Assembly (NCBI GenBank): GCA_026414995.1 | Contig: JAOAHY010000001.1 | Location: forward strand, 55,292-119,291 | Length of the DNA stretch: 64,000 bases | DNA from: Caldisericia bacterium | Lineage (GTDB): Bacteria > Caldisericota > Caldisericia > B22-G15 | Direction of reading: 5' to 3' | Shown here: positions 45,313 through 55,219 of the stretch, piece by piece | Layout: each line of letters starts with the position of its first letter | Numbering within the stretch: the first letter of the stretch is position 1 | The notes under the pieces: model-generated | What the model saw: the letters and a program-made list of their open reading frames with translations, nothing else | What the model was told of the DNA's origin: nothing | Databases searched by the model: none | Program-made: the position numbers and the translations under genes

Positions 45313-48135
45313 ATGAATAATAATTATATATTTGTTAAAGGTGCAAGAGTTCACAATTTAAAGAATATTGATATAAAAATTCCAAGAAATAAATTGGTAG
45401 TAATAACTGGATTATCTGGTTCTGGAAAATCTTCGCTTGCTTTTGATACAATTTATGCTGAAGGTCAAAGAAGATATGTAGAATCTTTATCTTCATATGC
45501 AAGGCAATTTCTTGAACTTATGGATAAACCTGATGTTGATTTTATTGAAGGCTTATCTCCTGCTATTGCAATAGATCAAAAAGCTACAACACATAATCCA
45601 AGATCAACAGTTGGAACAATGACAGAGATTTATGATTATCTAAGACTTCTTTTTGCAAGAATAGGTATACCTCATTGCCCAGAATGTGGTAGAGAAATAA
45701 AAAAACAAACACCACAAGAGATTGTTGATAAAATTCTCTCATTACCTAAAAACACAAAGATTATGGTTTTATCTCCAATTGTTGTTGGCAGAAAAGGAGA
45801 ATATAGAAATCTCTTTGAAAAATTGAGAAAAGATGGTTTCGTAAGAGTTAGAGTTGATAATGTAATTTATACATTAGAAGAAGAAATTTCTCTTGATAAA
45901 AATAAAAAACACGATATTGATATTGTTATTGATAGAATAATAATCCAAGATGATATAAAAAATAGATTAACAGATTCAGTTGAACTTTCTTTAAAATACT
46001 CTGAAGGACTTGTAAAAATTATTAATGTTGAAAACAATGAAGAAATAATATTTTCATCAAGATTTGCATGTCCTCATTGTGGTATATCTCTTCCTGAAAT
46101 AGAACCGAGATTGTTTTCTTTTAATTCTCCTTTTGGTGCCTGTGAAGAATGCCAAGGCTTAGGATTTAAAATGGTTGTTGACCCTGATTTAATAATACCA
46201 AATAAAAATTTATCAATAAGAGAAGGTGCAATTAAAGTAGCTGGTTTTCAGAGCGAAGATGGGTATACTATAAATATTTTAGATGAACTTCTATCTAACT
46301 ATGGTTATGATGTGGATACAAAAATAAAAGATTTAGATGATGATATTTTAGATATATTATTATATGGTACAGAAAGTAGATTCTGGTCTTCAAGCAAATT
46401 AAGAAGGAGTTCATATAAACATTATATATATTGGGAAGGACTTGTACCAATAATTGAGAGAAGATATAGAGAAACAGAATCTTTTGAAATGAAAGAATAT
46501 TATGAAAAATTTATGAGATTCTTACCTTGTCCAGTATGCAATGGCAAAAGATTAAAAAAAGAGGCACTTAATGTCAAAATCGGAAATAAAAATATTTCAG
46601 AAATTACTGAAATGAATATAGAAGATTGTCTAAATTTTTTTGAGAATCTTAATTTAAATGAAACTCAGAAATTAATCTCTAAACAAATTTTAAAAGAGAT
46701 AAAAGCAAGACTCAAATTTTTAATTGATGTTGGTTTAAATTATTTAACACTAAACAGAGAATCAAGAACGCTTTCAGGAGGAGAGGCACAAAGAATTAGA
46801 CTAGCTACTCAAATAGGATCTGGTTTAACTGGAGTACTTTATGTTCTTGATGAACCAACAATAGGTCTTCATTATAGAGATACGAGAAGGCTTCTTGATT
46901 CATTAAAGAGATTAAGAGATTTAGGTAACACTTTGATTATTGTTGAGCATGATGAACAAGTAATTAAAGAATCTGATTGGATAATAGATATGGGTCCTGG
47001 CGCTGGAGAAAATGGGGGGAAAGTTGTTTTTGAAGGAAGATATAATGAAATATTAAAAGATAACAATTCATTAACTGGCAAATATCTTTCTGGAAAACTG
47101 AAAATTGAGATACCGCCAAAAAGAAGAAAAGGAAATGGTAAATTTTTTGAAGTAATAGGAGCAAGTGAGCATAATTTAAAAAATATAAATGTAAAAATAC
47201 CACTAAATACATTTACTTGTATAACAGGTGTTTCTGGATCAGGTAAATCAACTCTAATATATGATATTTTATTTAAAGGCCTTGTATCTATTTTTTATAA
47301 TTCAAATGAAAAACCTGGTAAATTCAAAGAGTTTAAAGGAATTGAAAATATTGACAGAGTTGTTCTTGTTGATCAATCACCAATAGGAAGAACTCCAAGA
47401 TCAAATCCTGCAACATATACAAATGTTTTTACTCCAATCAGAGAACTCTTTTCAAAAACAAGAGAGGCAAGGGAGAGAGGTTATACACCTGGTAGATTTT
47501 CTTTTAATGTAAGAGGCGGAAGATGTGAAGCGTGCGAAGGGGCAGGAATTAAAAAAATAGAAATGCAATTTCTTCCTGATGTATATGTTACTTGTGAAGT
47601 ATGTCAAGGAAAGAGATATAATAGAGAAACCCTTGAAATAGAATGGAAGGGTAAGAACATTTCAGAAGTTTTAAATATGACAGTTGATGAAGCATATGAA
47701 TTTTTTGAAAATATTGAATCAATAAGAAGAAAATTAAAACTTTTAAAGGATGTTGGACTTGGTTATATAAAACTTGGACAACCTGCACCAACTTTATCTG
47801 GTGGAGAAGCGCAGAGGGTTAAACTTGCCTATGAATTATCAAAAAGTTTTAAGGGTCATACCTTATATTTACTTGATGAACCTACAACAGGATTGCATTT
47901 TGATGATGTAAAAAAACTTCTTGGAGTTCTAAATAGATTAGTAGAAAAAGGGAACACTGTTATAGTTATAGAACATCATCCAGATGTAATAAAAAGCGCA
48001 GATTATATAATAGATCTTGGACCAGAGGGTGGCGATGAGGGTGGATTTATAGTTGGCGAAGGAAGCCCTGAAGAATTAGCAAAAAACAAAAAATCATATA
48101 CAGGTGAACTATTAAGAAAAATTTTAAATTTATAA
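45313..48135 (+). CDS. uvrA: Excinuclease ABC subunit A
   Basis: 940 residues from the ATG at 45313, the start that gives the family N-terminus ([19 protein letters not shown]). Two ABC ATPase modules: Walker [20 protein letters not shown] and [15 protein letters not shown], signatures [12 protein letters not shown] and [12 protein letters not shown]. Zinc modules CPHC...CEEC and CEACEGAG...CEVCQGK are intact. It finds helix-distorting lesions and loads UvrB. No Shine-Dalgarno lies in the 5 nt after tRNA-Arg, so the mRNA probably begins at the tRNA processing site. Confidence 0.98.
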   Translation: MNNNYIFVKGARVHNLKNIDIKIPRNKLVVITGLSGSGKSSLAFDTIYAEGQRRYVESLSSYARQFLELMDKPDVDFIEGLSPAIAIDQKATTHNPRSTVGTMTEIYDYLRLLFARIGIPHCPECGREIKKQTPQEIVDKILSLPKNTKIMVLSPIVVGRKGEYRNLFEKLRKDGFVRVRVDNVIYTLEEEISLDKNKKHDIDIVIDRIIIQDDIKNRLTDSVELSLKYSEGLVKIINVENNEEIIFSSRFACPHCGISLPEIEPRLFSFNSPFGACEECQGLGFKMVVDPDLIIPNKNLSIREGAIKVAGFQSEDGYTINILDELLSNYGYDVDTKIKDLDDDILDILLYGTESRFWSSSKLRRSSYKHYIYWEGLVPIIERRYRETESFEMKEYYEKFMRFLPCPVCNGKRLKKEALNVKIGNKNISEITEMNIEDCLNFFENLNLNETQKLISKQILKEIKARLKFLIDVGLNYLTLNRESRTLSGGEAQRIRLATQIGSGLTGVLYVLDEPTIGLHYRDTRRLLDSLKRLRDLGNTLIIVEHDEQVIKESDWIIDMGPGAGENGGKVVFEGRYNEILKDNNSLTGKYLSGKLKIEIPPKRRKGNGKFFEVIGASEHNLKNINVKIPLNTFTCITGVSGSGKSTLIYDILFKGLVSIFYNSNEKPGKFKEFKGIENIDRVVLVDQSPIGRTPRSNPATYTNVFTPIRELFSKTREARERGYTPGRFSFNVRGGRCEACEGAGIKKIEMQFLPDVYVTCEVCQGKRYNRETLEIEWKGKNISEVLNMTVDEAYEFFENIESIRRKLKLLKDVGLGYIKLGQPAPTLSGGEAQRVKLAYELSKSFKGHTLYLLDEPTTGLHFDDVKKLLGVLNRLVEKGNTVIVIEHHPDVIKSADYIIDLGPEGGDEGGFIVGEGSPEELAKNKKSYTGELLRKILNL

Positions 48136-48144
48136 AATTAATTA

Positions 48145-48960
48145 TTAAATCAATTTAAAGAAAAATATTGAAGTTGGAGAATTTTTTCTCTGTTCAGGGT
48201 TTAAAATTTTAAGAAATTCAAAGTATAAATTTTTTCTTAAAGTTAAAAATTCTCTTTCTAAAAGAATAGATTCGTTAATTAAATTTGATAGGGCTTCTTT
48301 ATTTAAATTGTCACTTTTTAAAATCTCTCTTTGTTTTTTATTGTTTTCTCTAATTTTTACAAAAAGATCTTTCTCCTTCTCTTTTTGTTTTTCAAATAAT
48401 TCTTTTAATTTCTTAAACTGTTCGTCTGTCAAATTTAATTTTTTTGAAAGAAATTTTAATTCAAAGTAATGAACAATTTTTATTTTTTTAGAAATATCAT
48501 CTATTTTTTTATCAATGAAATTTAATTTTAAGATATTTTTTTCTGTTCTTATAAATTCATTAAAGGTTAAGAAGATTTTTCTCTGTTCATTTTTTAAAAT
48601 TGATAAAATTTCTAAATAACCATCTTTATTTAGATTAAATATATCAATCACATTTTTAATCTGTGATTCAACTATAAGATTTAATTCGTTTTCATTGTAA
48701 TTTTCTTTTGAAATTAATTCTTTTTCTTTATTATTTGTCTCTTTAATCTTATATAAAATCTCTTGGCTCTTCTCTCTTAAATCTTTAAGTATTTTTGCTA
48801 TTTTCTCTTTTTGCTCTTGAGTTAAGTTAAGTTTTTTAAAATAAAGTGTTGGTAAATCCCTTTTTGGATTCTTAAATAAATTTGTAGCATAAACACCACT
48901 AAATACTAATAACCCTGAAAGTAGAATAATCAAAAAAATTATTAGAATTTTTTCTTTCAT
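48145..48960 (-). CDS. Spy/CpxP-like LTxxQ periplasmic protein
   Basis: 271 residues. A signal anchor (5-25) is followed by an all-helical, highly charged region with two LTxxQ-type repeats (LNLTQEQKEKIAKIL about residue 45, LNLTDEQFKKLKELF about residue 174). Spy/CpxP proteins are extracytoplasmic chaperones or metal-stress sensors, but this one has twice the usual length, which suggests a duplicated unit. GGTGGAGGTGAGG precedes the ATG. Single gene convergent with uvrA. Confidence 0.75.
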   Translation of the reverse strand: MKEKILIIFLIILLSGLLVFSGVYATNLFKNPKRDLPTLYFKKLNLTQEQKEKIAKILKDLREKSQEILYKIKETNNKEKELISKENYNENELNLIVESQIKNVIDIFNLNKDGYLEILSILKNEQRKIFLTFNEFIRTEKNILKLNFIDKKIDDISKKIKIVHYFELKFLSKKLNLTDEQFKKLKELFEKQKEKEKDLFVKIRENNKKQREILKSDNLNKEALSNLINESILLEREFLTLRKNLYFEFLKILNPEQRKNSPTSIFFFKLI

Positions 48961-49014
48961 GATACCTCACCTCCACCTATTTATACTTTATAAATTTCAA
49001 TTTTGTTACAACTA

Positions 49015-49102
49015 TGGTGCCGGAGGTGGGAATCGAACCCACACGGACTCATCGTCCGAGGGATTTTAAGTCCCTTGCGTCTGCCTGTTCCGCCACTCCG
49101 GC
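49015..49102 (-). tRNA. tRNA-Leu (anticodon UAA)
   Basis: Class II; acceptor GCCGGAG/CTCCGGC, anticodon loop CTTAAAA (TAA), long variable arm, T-arm GTGGGTTCGATTCCCAC and encoded CCA. It is 2 nt from tRNA-Cys and co-transcribed with it. Confidence 0.97.
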
Positions 49103-49104
49103 AC

Positions 49105-49179
49105 TGGAGGCGGCACCCGGATTTGAACCGGGGAATAACGGTTTTGCAGACCGTCGCCTTACCACTTGGCTATGCCGCC
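49105..49179 (-). tRNA. tRNA-Cys (anticodon GCA)
   Basis: Acceptor GGCGGCA/TGCCGCC, D-arm AGCCAAGTGGTAAGGC, anticodon loop TCTGCAAAA (GCA), T-arm CCCGGTTCAAATCCGGG, discriminator U and encoded CCA. Confidence 0.97.
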
Positions 49180-49193
49180 AACCACTAAGTTTA

Positions 49194-49221
49194 TTTATAT
49201 CAAACTTATACATTATTTCAA
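49194..49221 (-). promoter_or_regulatory. Promoter of tRNA-Cys/tRNA-Leu
   Basis: On the minus strand TTGAAA (49221-49216), 16-nt spacer, TATAAA (49199-49194), then 14 nt to tRNA-Cys. Confidence 0.65.
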
Positions 49222-49227
49222 GTTATT

Positions 49228-49236
49228 TGATAAAAT
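49228..49236 (+). promoter_or_regulatory. Extended -10 for leaderless tatD mRNA
   Basis: TGaTAAAAT is followed by 8 nt and then the tatD ATG at 49245, with no Shine-Dalgarno. It overlaps the divergent tRNA promoter region. Confidence 0.5.
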
Positions 49237-49244
49237 ATAAAAAT

Positions 49245-50024
49245 ATGGACTATTTTTTTATAGATTCACATATACACCTGGATATGAAAATTTTTGATTC
49301 AGATAGAGAAGAAGTGATAAAAAAATCCTTTGAAAATAATGTTAAATATTTTTTGAATGTGGGTTATGATTTTAAATCTTCCATCAATTCAAATAGATTA
49401 TCACAAATCAATAAATTCATCTTTGCTTCAATTGGTTTTCATCCACATGATGCAAAAGATTTTAAAGAAGAATATTTATTAAAATTTGAAAGATTAATCA
49501 AAGAAAATAAGAAAATTATCGCTATAGGAGAAATTGGTCTTGATTACTATAGAAATCTTTCACCAAAAGAAATTCAAATTGAGATTTTTAAAAAACAGAT
49601 AGAATTTGCTATTGATTTGAATTTACCAATTATTATACATGAAAGAGATAGTTTTTGGGATACTATTGAAATTATAAATAATTATAAAGGAAGGATAAAA
49701 GGAGTATTTCATTGCTTTAGTGGCGATATCTCAAAAATAAAAGAAATTATTAAATTAGATTTTTATGTTGGTATAGGAGGTACAATTACTTATCCAAAAA
49801 ATAATATTTTAAGAGAAACAATTAAAAGAGCGCCTCTTGAAAGAATATTACTTGAAACAGACGCTCCATATCTTCCTCCTCAAAATTTTAGAGGAAAAAG
49901 AAATGAACCTAAATTTTTAATATATACTGCCGAATATTTAGCAAAATTAATTAATATACCCTTAGAAAAATTATCTGAAATTACAAATAAAAACTTTTCA
50001 GAACTATTTAAAATTAATTTTTAA
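49245..50024 (+). CDS. TatD family metal-dependent hydrolase
   Basis: 259 residues from the ATG at 49245; the longer reading frame upstream runs through two tRNAs on the other strand and is spurious. Dizinc TIM-barrel motifs: DSHIHLD (about residues 6-12), AIGEIGLDYYR, IIHERDS, GVFHCFSGD and LETDAPYLPP. TatD proteins are DNases acting on single-strand or 3' ends and may help repair. The mRNA appears leaderless. Confidence 0.95.
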   Translation: MDYFFIDSHIHLDMKIFDSDREEVIKKSFENNVKYFLNVGYDFKSSINSNRLSQINKFIFASIGFHPHDAKDFKEEYLLKFERLIKENKKIIAIGEIGLDYYRNLSPKEIQIEIFKKQIEFAIDLNLPIIIHERDSFWDTIEIINNYKGRIKGVFHCFSGDISKIKEIIKLDFYVGIGGTITYPKNNILRETIKRAPLERILLETDAPYLPPQNFRGKRNEPKFLIYTAEYLAKLINIPLEKLSEITNKNFSELFKINF

Positions 50025-50052
50025 CTCTCCAATAATTTGAATGCCAAAATTC

Positions 50053-50080
50053 TTGACAATGTAAAAAAATAAAATAATCT
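50053..50080 (+). promoter_or_regulatory. Promoter of amino-acid ABC operon
   Basis: TTGACA (50053-50058), 16-nt spacer, TAATCT (50075-50080), followed by AGGAGG just before the ATG. The -10 is weak. Confidence 0.4.
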
Positions 50081-50110
50081 AATATTTATAAACCTTTTTA
50101 GGAGGTAAAG

Positions 50111-51121
50111 ATGTTAAAGAAATTTTTATTAATTATTTTTATGATTTCTTTTATTGGAATTTTAATTAGTTGTAAATCTGAGAGTCAAACTACTCTCTCA
50201 GGTGTTTTAAAAGATGAAAATGGTTCACCTTTAAAAGGTGTAGCAATCAATTTAGACTCACTTTCAACAACTACTAACGATAGAGGTGAATTTGAATTTA
50301 AAAACTTAGAAGAGAAAGTTTATAGATTAAGTGTTAATCATGAAGGGTTTTATCCTTTAAATCAAAATATAAATATATCAAAAGGCACAAACAGTGTAAA
50401 TTTAACACTAAAAATGACAACATTAACAAAAGCAAGAAATAGAGGTTACTTACTTGTTGGTTCAGATGTGACATATCCTCCATTTGAATATATGGAAAAT
50501 GGAAAACCTGTTGGTTTTGATATTGATTTGATTAATTTAATTGCACAAGGAATGGGTCTTAATGGTGCTCAAATTATTGATACTGCATGGGATGGAATTT
50601 TTGCAGCATTAAAAACAGAAAAATTTGATATAATTATTTCTTCTGTAACTATAACTGAAGAAAGAAGAAAAGAGATGCTATTTTCAGATCCATATTATGA
50701 TTCTGGTCAAATTATTGCTGTAAGAAGAGATGATAACAGAATAAAAAACGAAAATGATCTTATTGGAAAAGTTGTTGGAGTTCAAATAAATACAACAGGA
50801 GATTTTACTGCACAAAAACTTTCTGGAATTAAAGAAATTAAAAGATATGATGATATTCAACAAGCATTTCAAGATCTTGAACTTGGAAGAATTGATGCAG
50901 TTTTAAATGATTTACCTGTAAATGCCTGGTTTGCAAAAGAAAGAAAAAATGTAAAACTTGTTGGAAAACTTTTAACTATAGAACAATATGGAATTTGTGC
51001 TCGTCTTGAAGATCAAACTTTGATTGATGAGATAAATAAATCATTAAAAAATTTAAGGGATAGTGGTAAGTATAGAGAAGTTTATGTGAAGTGGTTTGGT
51101 GTTGAACCTCCTCAAAAGTAA
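50111..51121 (+). CDS. Amino-acid-binding lipoprotein with N-terminal carboxypeptidase-regulatory-like domain
   Basis: 336 residues. Signal peptide with lipobox LISC (Cys about residue 21). Residues about 28-100 form a CarboxypepD_reg-like beta-sandwich (LSGVLKDENGSPLKGVAI, DRGEFEFKNL, LSVNHEGFYP). From about 110 it is an SBP_bac_3 domain: VGSDVTYPPFEYMENGKPVGFDIDLI, AWDGIFAALKTEKFDIIISSVTIT and RYDDIQQAFQDLELGRIDAV. It binds a polar amino acid and hands it to the permease 8 nt downstream. The extra domain is unusual for this family and may act as a spacer. Confidence 0.9.
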   Translation: MLKKFLLIIFMISFIGILISCKSESQTTLSGVLKDENGSPLKGVAINLDSLSTTTNDRGEFEFKNLEEKVYRLSVNHEGFYPLNQNINISKGTNSVNLTLKMTTLTKARNRGYLLVGSDVTYPPFEYMENGKPVGFDIDLINLIAQGMGLNGAQIIDTAWDGIFAALKTEKFDIIISSVTITEERRKEMLFSDPYYDSGQIIAVRRDDNRIKNENDLIGKVVGVQINTTGDFTAQKLSGIKEIKRYDDIQQAFQDLELGRIDAVLNDLPVNAWFAKERKNVKLVGKLLTIEQYGICARLEDQTLIDEINKSLKNLRDSGKYREVYVKWFGVEPPQK

Positions 51122-51129
51122 GGTTAAAA

Positions 51130-51798
51130 ATGACAGGCCTTGATTTTAGATTATCACTTTTAATTAACTCCATACCAATATTAATAAATGGAGCAAAATT
51201 TACTATTTTATTTTCTGTAATTTCAATATTTTTTGGTATAATTATTGGGCTTGGTGCCTCCTTACTTAAAATTTCAAAAAACCCTCTTTTAAAAACTATT
51301 GGGAGTACCTATATAGAAGTTATCAGGGGTACTCCCCTTTTACTTCATATTATGGTAGCTTATTATGGACTTGCAGCATTCAATATAAAACTTGATTATT
51401 TCACTGCAGGAGTTCTTGCTCTATCGATAAATTCAGGTGCTTATTGTGGAGAAATTTTTAGAGCAGGAATTGAATCGATTGAAAAAGGCCAAATGGAGGC
51501 AGCAAGATCTGTCGGAATGACATATGGTCAAGCAATGAGATATGTTATTCTTCCACAAGCATTTAAAAGAGTTATTCCACCTTTAACAAACGAATTTGTT
51601 GCAATGCTTAAAGATTCATCTTTACTTTCAATAATTGCAGTTCCAGAATTATTAAGAAATGCTAGACAACTTATGGGTACAAAAGCAAATGTTTGGACTC
51701 CACTTATTGGTGCTGCACTTATATATCTTGTATTAACTCTTCCACTGACTCGACTTGCATATATTTTAGAAAGGAGGATGGCAAAAGGTGGCATATAA
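51130..51798 (+). CDS. Polar amino-acid ABC transporter permease
   Basis: 222 residues, HisM/GlnP-type permease with about five helices. The family N-terminus [22 protein letters not shown] and [15 protein letters not shown], plus the EAA loop [22 protein letters not shown], are clear. It likely forms a homodimer, as there is no second permease gene. It overlaps the ATPase gene by 11 nt. Confidence 0.95.
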   Translation: MTGLDFRLSLLINSIPILINGAKFTILFSVISIFFGIIIGLGASLLKISKNPLLKTIGSTYIEVIRGTPLLLHIMVAYYGLAAFNIKLDYFTAGVLALSINSGAYCGEIFRAGIESIEKGQMEAARSVGMTYGQAMRYVILPQAFKRVIPPLTNEFVAMLKDSSLLSIIAVPELLRNARQLMGTKANVWTPLIGAALIYLVLTLPLTRLAYILERRMAKGGI

Positions 51799-52537
51799 TA
51801 ACAATAATGTTATTTTGAAGATAAGAAATTTATATAAGCATTTTGGTAAATTAGATGTTTTAAAAAATATTAATTTAGATTTACATAAACAGGAGGTTCT
51901 TGTAATCATTGGTCCATCAGGTGCAGGTAAATCTACACTTATCAGATGTATTAATAGATTAGAAGAACCAACCTCAGGAGATATATATTTTGATGGAGAA
52001 AAAATTGATAGAAACACAGATTATAATAAGTTAAGAGAAAGAATTGGAATGGTTTTTCAAAGATTTAATTTATTTTATCATCTAACTGCACTCGAAAATA
52101 TAACACTACCTTTAAAAGTTGTAAAGAAGAAATCAGAAGAAGAAGCAAAAAAAATTGCATTTGAATATCTCGAAAAGGTAGGACTTAAAAATAGAGCAAA
52201 TCACTATCCAATACAACTTTCAGGAGGAGAACAACAAAGAGTTGCAATTGCTAGAGCATTAGCACTTCAACCAGATATTATGCTTTTCGACGAACCAACT
52301 TCAGCAATTGATGTTGAGTTAATAAAAGATGTTCTTGATGTTATGAAGGTTCTTGCAAGAGATGGAATGACAATGATTGTTGTTTCACATGAAATGGGTT
52401 TCGCAAAAGAAGTAGGTGATAGAATAATATTTATGGATAAGGGCGAAATTGTAGAAGAGGGTGAACCTGAAGAATTTTTTAAAAATCCAAAAACAGAAAG
52501 AGCAAAACAATTCCTTTCCAGAATAATTAATATTTAA
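51788..52537 (+). CDS. Polar amino-acid ABC transporter ATP-binding protein
   Basis: 249 residues, GlnQ/HisP type. GTG start at 51788 with AAAGGAGG 10 nt upstream inside the permease gene. Walker [19 protein letters not shown] (about residues 38-55), signature [15 protein letters not shown], Walker [16 protein letters not shown]. It completes the three-gene amino-acid importer. The substrate is not defined by sequence. Confidence 0.96.
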   Translation: MAYNNNNVILKIRNLYKHFGKLDVLKNINLDLHKQEVLVIIGPSGAGKSTLIRCINRLEEPTSGDIYFDGEKIDRNTDYNKLRERIGMVFQRFNLFYHLTALENITLPLKVVKKKSEEEAKKIAFEYLEKVGLKNRANHYPIQLSGGEQQRVAIARALALQPDIMLFDEPTSAIDVELIKDVLDVMKVLARDGMTMIVVSHEMGFAKEVGDRIIFMDKGEIVEEGEPEEFFKNPKTERAKQFLSRIINI

Positions 52538-52554
52538 CAAAACTAATTTCATTG

Positions 52555-52560
52555 TATAAT
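52555..52560 (+). promoter_or_regulatory. -10 element upstream of lgt
   Basis: A consensus TATAAT 33 nt before the lgt ATG, followed by AAAGGAGAG as Shine-Dalgarno. No convincing -35. Confidence 0.4.
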
Positions 52561-52593
52561 TAAATTTGACTTCTTTTTTAAAGGAGAGATAAA

Positions 52594-53424
52594 ATGTATC
52601 CAATATTTATTAGAATTGGAGATTTTGCAATTAGATGGTATGGAGTTATGATTGCTCTTTCAGTTATAATTGGAATTATTTACTCATATAGAGAGTTTAA
52701 AAAAATTGGTATTAATGATGATACTTTTTACGATTATGTCATATGGTTGATAATTTTTGGTGTTCTTGGAGCAAGATTATTTTATATTCTCTTTAACACA
52801 CCTTTATATTATTTTAAAAACCCACTTAGAATATTTTATTTATGGGAAGGTGGTCTATCTTATTTAGGTATAGTAGTTATAGGTTATATTTTTTCATATT
52901 ATTATTGGAAAAAAAGAGGAAATTTATTTTATAAAGTTGCTGATATAGCATCAATACCTCTTGCTTTAGGTTGGGGTATTGGAAGAATTGGTTGCACTCT
53001 TAATGGATGCTGTTATGGAAAACCCACTGGTCTACCTTTTCCATTTTCTATAACATTTACAAATCCAGAATCATTTGCTGCAATAGGAATATCAAGATAT
53101 CCAACTCAACCTCTACTCTCAATTCTCGGTTTTATAACTTTTTTTGTTCTTTTAAAATTAAAAGGGAAAATTAAAATTGATGGTGCAATATTTAGCTTAT
53201 TTTTGGTTTTTTATGGAGCTTCAACTTTTATAGTAGAGTTTTTAAGAGGAGATCACTTTCCTATATTTGGATTAACTCCTGCTCAATGGGGCGTTTTTCC
53301 TATACTTATATTTGCATATCTATTCTATAAATCTTCTCCCACCCTAAAACATGAAAAAGAAAAACATCAAACTGAAACTTTTTTAGAAACTCAGCTTGAG
53401 AATAAAGATGATGAGGTGAATTAA
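52594..53424 (+). CDS. lgt: Prolipoprotein diacylglyceryl transferase
   Basis: 276 residues, about seven helices. It attaches diacylglycerol to lipobox cysteines, maturing the lipoproteins at 2014, 3167, 31459 and 50111. Landmarks are RWYGVMIALSVIIG, GWGIGRIGCTLNGCCYGKPTG (the Lgt signature) and RYPTQPLLS. The last forty residues or so after YLFYKS are polar and lie on the strand opposite the ispE 3' end, a 119-nt overlap. Confidence 0.96.
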   Translation: MYPIFIRIGDFAIRWYGVMIALSVIIGIIYSYREFKKIGINDDTFYDYVIWLIIFGVLGARLFYILFNTPLYYFKNPLRIFYLWEGGLSYLGIVVIGYIFSYYYWKKRGNLFYKVADIASIPLALGWGIGRIGCTLNGCCYGKPTGLPFPFSITFTNPESFAAIGISRYPTQPLLSILGFITFFVLLKLKGKIKIDGAIFSLFLVFYGASTFIVEFLRGDHFPIFGLTPAQWGVFPILIFAYLFYKSSPTLKHEKEKHQTETFLETQLENKDDEVN

Positions 53425-54166
53425 AGAAACAAACAAATGAAGAGCCACTTCCAGACATAACAACATTTATTGAAAAGTGTTTCAATAAAATTTCTTTTAA
53501 TTCTTTTAATTCGGGTTTTATTTTAAAAGAATATTCTTCAAGATCATTTTTTAAATATTGAATAAAATCATTACCTAACAAAATTTTATCAAGAACTTTA
53601 TCAGTTATAATATCTTTTTTTATAATTTTATCTATTGATCTATAAACATCTTTTGTTGAGACTCTAATTTTTGGATAAACAACCGAAAAGAAAAATTCTC
53701 TATCTTTAGCATATACAGGAAATACCTTTTCACCCTTCCCCTCAATTAGTAATAATTTTTCATCTCTTAAAAAAAGATTAACATCAGATCCTAATTCTTT
53801 CCCTATATCTAATAAAGTATCTTCATCAAGTGGACCTTTATAAATTTGATTTAAAGATTTTAAAACCCTAGCAGCATTAGAACTTCCTCCACCAAGACCG
53901 CTACCAATTGGTATATTTTTCCTAATTTTTATTATTATTTCATCCTTCAATTTTGTTTTTTCAAAAAATTTTTTCTTTGCTTTTTCAACAATATCGTTTT
54001 CTATAACTATATTTTCATAGATAACTTTATTTTCCCCAAACTCAAAATATATTTCATCATAAAGAGGAATTTTCAAAACAAGACTTTTAATTGAGTGATA
54101 TCCATCAGGAAGTTTCGATAGAATATCAAGAGTTAAATTTATTTTAGCTTCTGATAAAAATTTCAT
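53306..54166 (-). CDS. ispE: 4-diphosphocytidyl-2-C-methyl-D-erythritol kinase
   Basis: 286 residues, GHMP kinase of the MEP isoprenoid pathway. N-terminal KINLTLDILSKLPDGYHSIKSL, ATP loop IPIGSGLGGGSSNAARVL (about residue 91) and C-terminal MSGSGSSFVCFF are all present. The region after FLFHVL is not conserved and overlaps lgt. The 5' end overlaps rsmA by 23 nt, as often seen for the ksgA-ispE pair. Confidence 0.95.
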   Translation of the reverse strand: MKFLSEAKINLTLDILSKLPDGYHSIKSLVLKIPLYDEIYFEFGENKVIYENIVIENDIVEKAKKKFFEKTKLKDEIIIKIRKNIPIGSGLGGGSSNAARVLKSLNQIYKGPLDEDTLLDIGKELGSDVNLFLRDEKLLLIEGKGEKVFPVYAKDREFFFSVVYPKIRVSTKDVYRSIDKIIKKDIITDKVLDKILLGNDFIQYLKNDLEEYSFKIKPELKELKEILLKHFSINVVMSGSGSSFVCFFNSPHHLYSQAEFLKKFQFDVFLFHVLGWEKIYRIDMQI

Positions 54167-54902
54167 ATAAATTTAAAAAATCTTCTACTTTTAGATTTTC
54201 GGGTCTTAAATTTAAATCAATTGATAAATTTTCAGTTATTAACTTTGATATAACTTTATTTAATTTTTTTCTTCTTTTTGAAAATATCTCTTTTAAAAAT
54301 TTCTCATAATGTTCGAAATCTTCTTCCCATAATTTTTTTCTTTTAAAATAAATAAAAATAGAATCAACATCAGGTCTCGGATAAAAATTATTTTTGCTAA
54401 AAATTTTTATTGCTTTCAAATCAAAAAAGGTCTGTAAAAATATTGATATAGCACCATAATTTTTTGAGTTTTCTTTTGCTGTAATTCTTTCTCCTAATTC
54501 TTTCTGAATCATAAAGTATCCATCTATTAAACCATTAATTTTTGAACATTTCTTTAAAATTTCAGTAGATATTGAATATGGAAGATTTGAGAAAAATCTA
54601 AATTTTTCTGGAAAATTTTCTTCTTTTAAAAAATCCATAAATTTAATTTCAATATTTTTATAAAAAATTATATTTTCATTTATTATATCTTTTAATCTTT
54701 CATCTATTTCGTAAGTAACTACTTTTTTAACTCTTTTTGCAATTTCTTTTGTTAAATCTCCTGTACCAGTTCCGACTTCAATTATTATGTCATCTTCACT
54801 AAAGTCTGTTAGATTTATTAATTCTTCACGTTTTCCAACAAAAAAATTTTGGCCTAAACTCTTCTTGAATTTAAATTTTTTAAAAAAATCTTTTTTGTTC
54901 AA
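54144..54902 (-). CDS. rsmA: 16S rRNA dimethyladenosine transferase
   Basis: 252 residues. It dimethylates two adjacent adenines in 16S helix 45. Motifs KKSLGQNFFVGK (about residue 13), IIEVGTGTGDLTKEIA (SAM site) and FFSNLPYSIST (catalytic NLPY) are intact. It overlaps the DUF4870 gene by 4 nt and ispE by 23 nt. Confidence 0.96.
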   Translation of the reverse strand: MNKKDFFKKFKFKKSLGQNFFVGKREELINLTDFSEDDIIIEVGTGTGDLTKEIAKRVKKVVTYEIDERLKDIINENIIFYKNIEIKFMDFLKEENFPEKFRFFSNLPYSISTEILKKCSKINGLIDGYFMIQKELGERITAKENSKNYGAISIFLQTFFDLKAIKIFSKNNFYPRPDVDSIFIYFKRKKLWEEDFEHYEKFLKEIFSKRRKKLNKVISKLITENLSIDLNLRPENLKVEDFLNLYEIFIRS

Positions 54903-55219
54903 ATTTTAAACTCTTCAGAAATATCACCAATAATGGGGATTTTATAAAATTTTCCAAGAAGTGCTTCAATAAATGCATAAAGTGCTACTAAAAATATTAT
55001 AACACCAATTATGTATTTAAAGATCCATCCAATCAAAGGAATTTTACCAAGAACCCAAATCACTACTTCAAAAATGAAAAGAACAAAACCTTGTTTTGCA
55101 TGCGAATGTACAAATTGATCATCTTTAACAAGAACAAGAGGTATAATGAAAAGTAGTGGAATATAACTGATAGCTGAAATTATTCTTCTTTCATCTTCTT
55201 TATCTATTTTTATCTCCAT
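54899..55219 (-). CDS. DUF4870-like small membrane protein
   Basis: 106 residues with three hydrophobic helices (about 17-32, 44-62, 64-88). KDDQFVHSHAKQGFVLFIFEVVIW is typical of the DUF4870/Tic20-like small membrane proteins. Function unknown. It overlaps the upstream hypothetical by 20 nt and rsmA by 4 nt, so it is part of the same operon. Confidence 0.8.
   Translation of the reverse strand: MEIKIDKEDERRIISAISYIPLLFIIPLVLVKDDQFVHSHAKQGFVLFIFEVVIWVLGKIPLIGWIFKYIIGVIIFLVALYAFIEALLGKFYKIPIIGDISEEFKI

Noticed and set aside
49014-49244. N-terminal extension of the TatD frame and a short overlapping frame with RRWESNPH / GIEPTRTHRP-like text
   Set aside because: These are translations through the minus-strand tRNA-Leu and tRNA-Cys genes, a known type of spurious protein.
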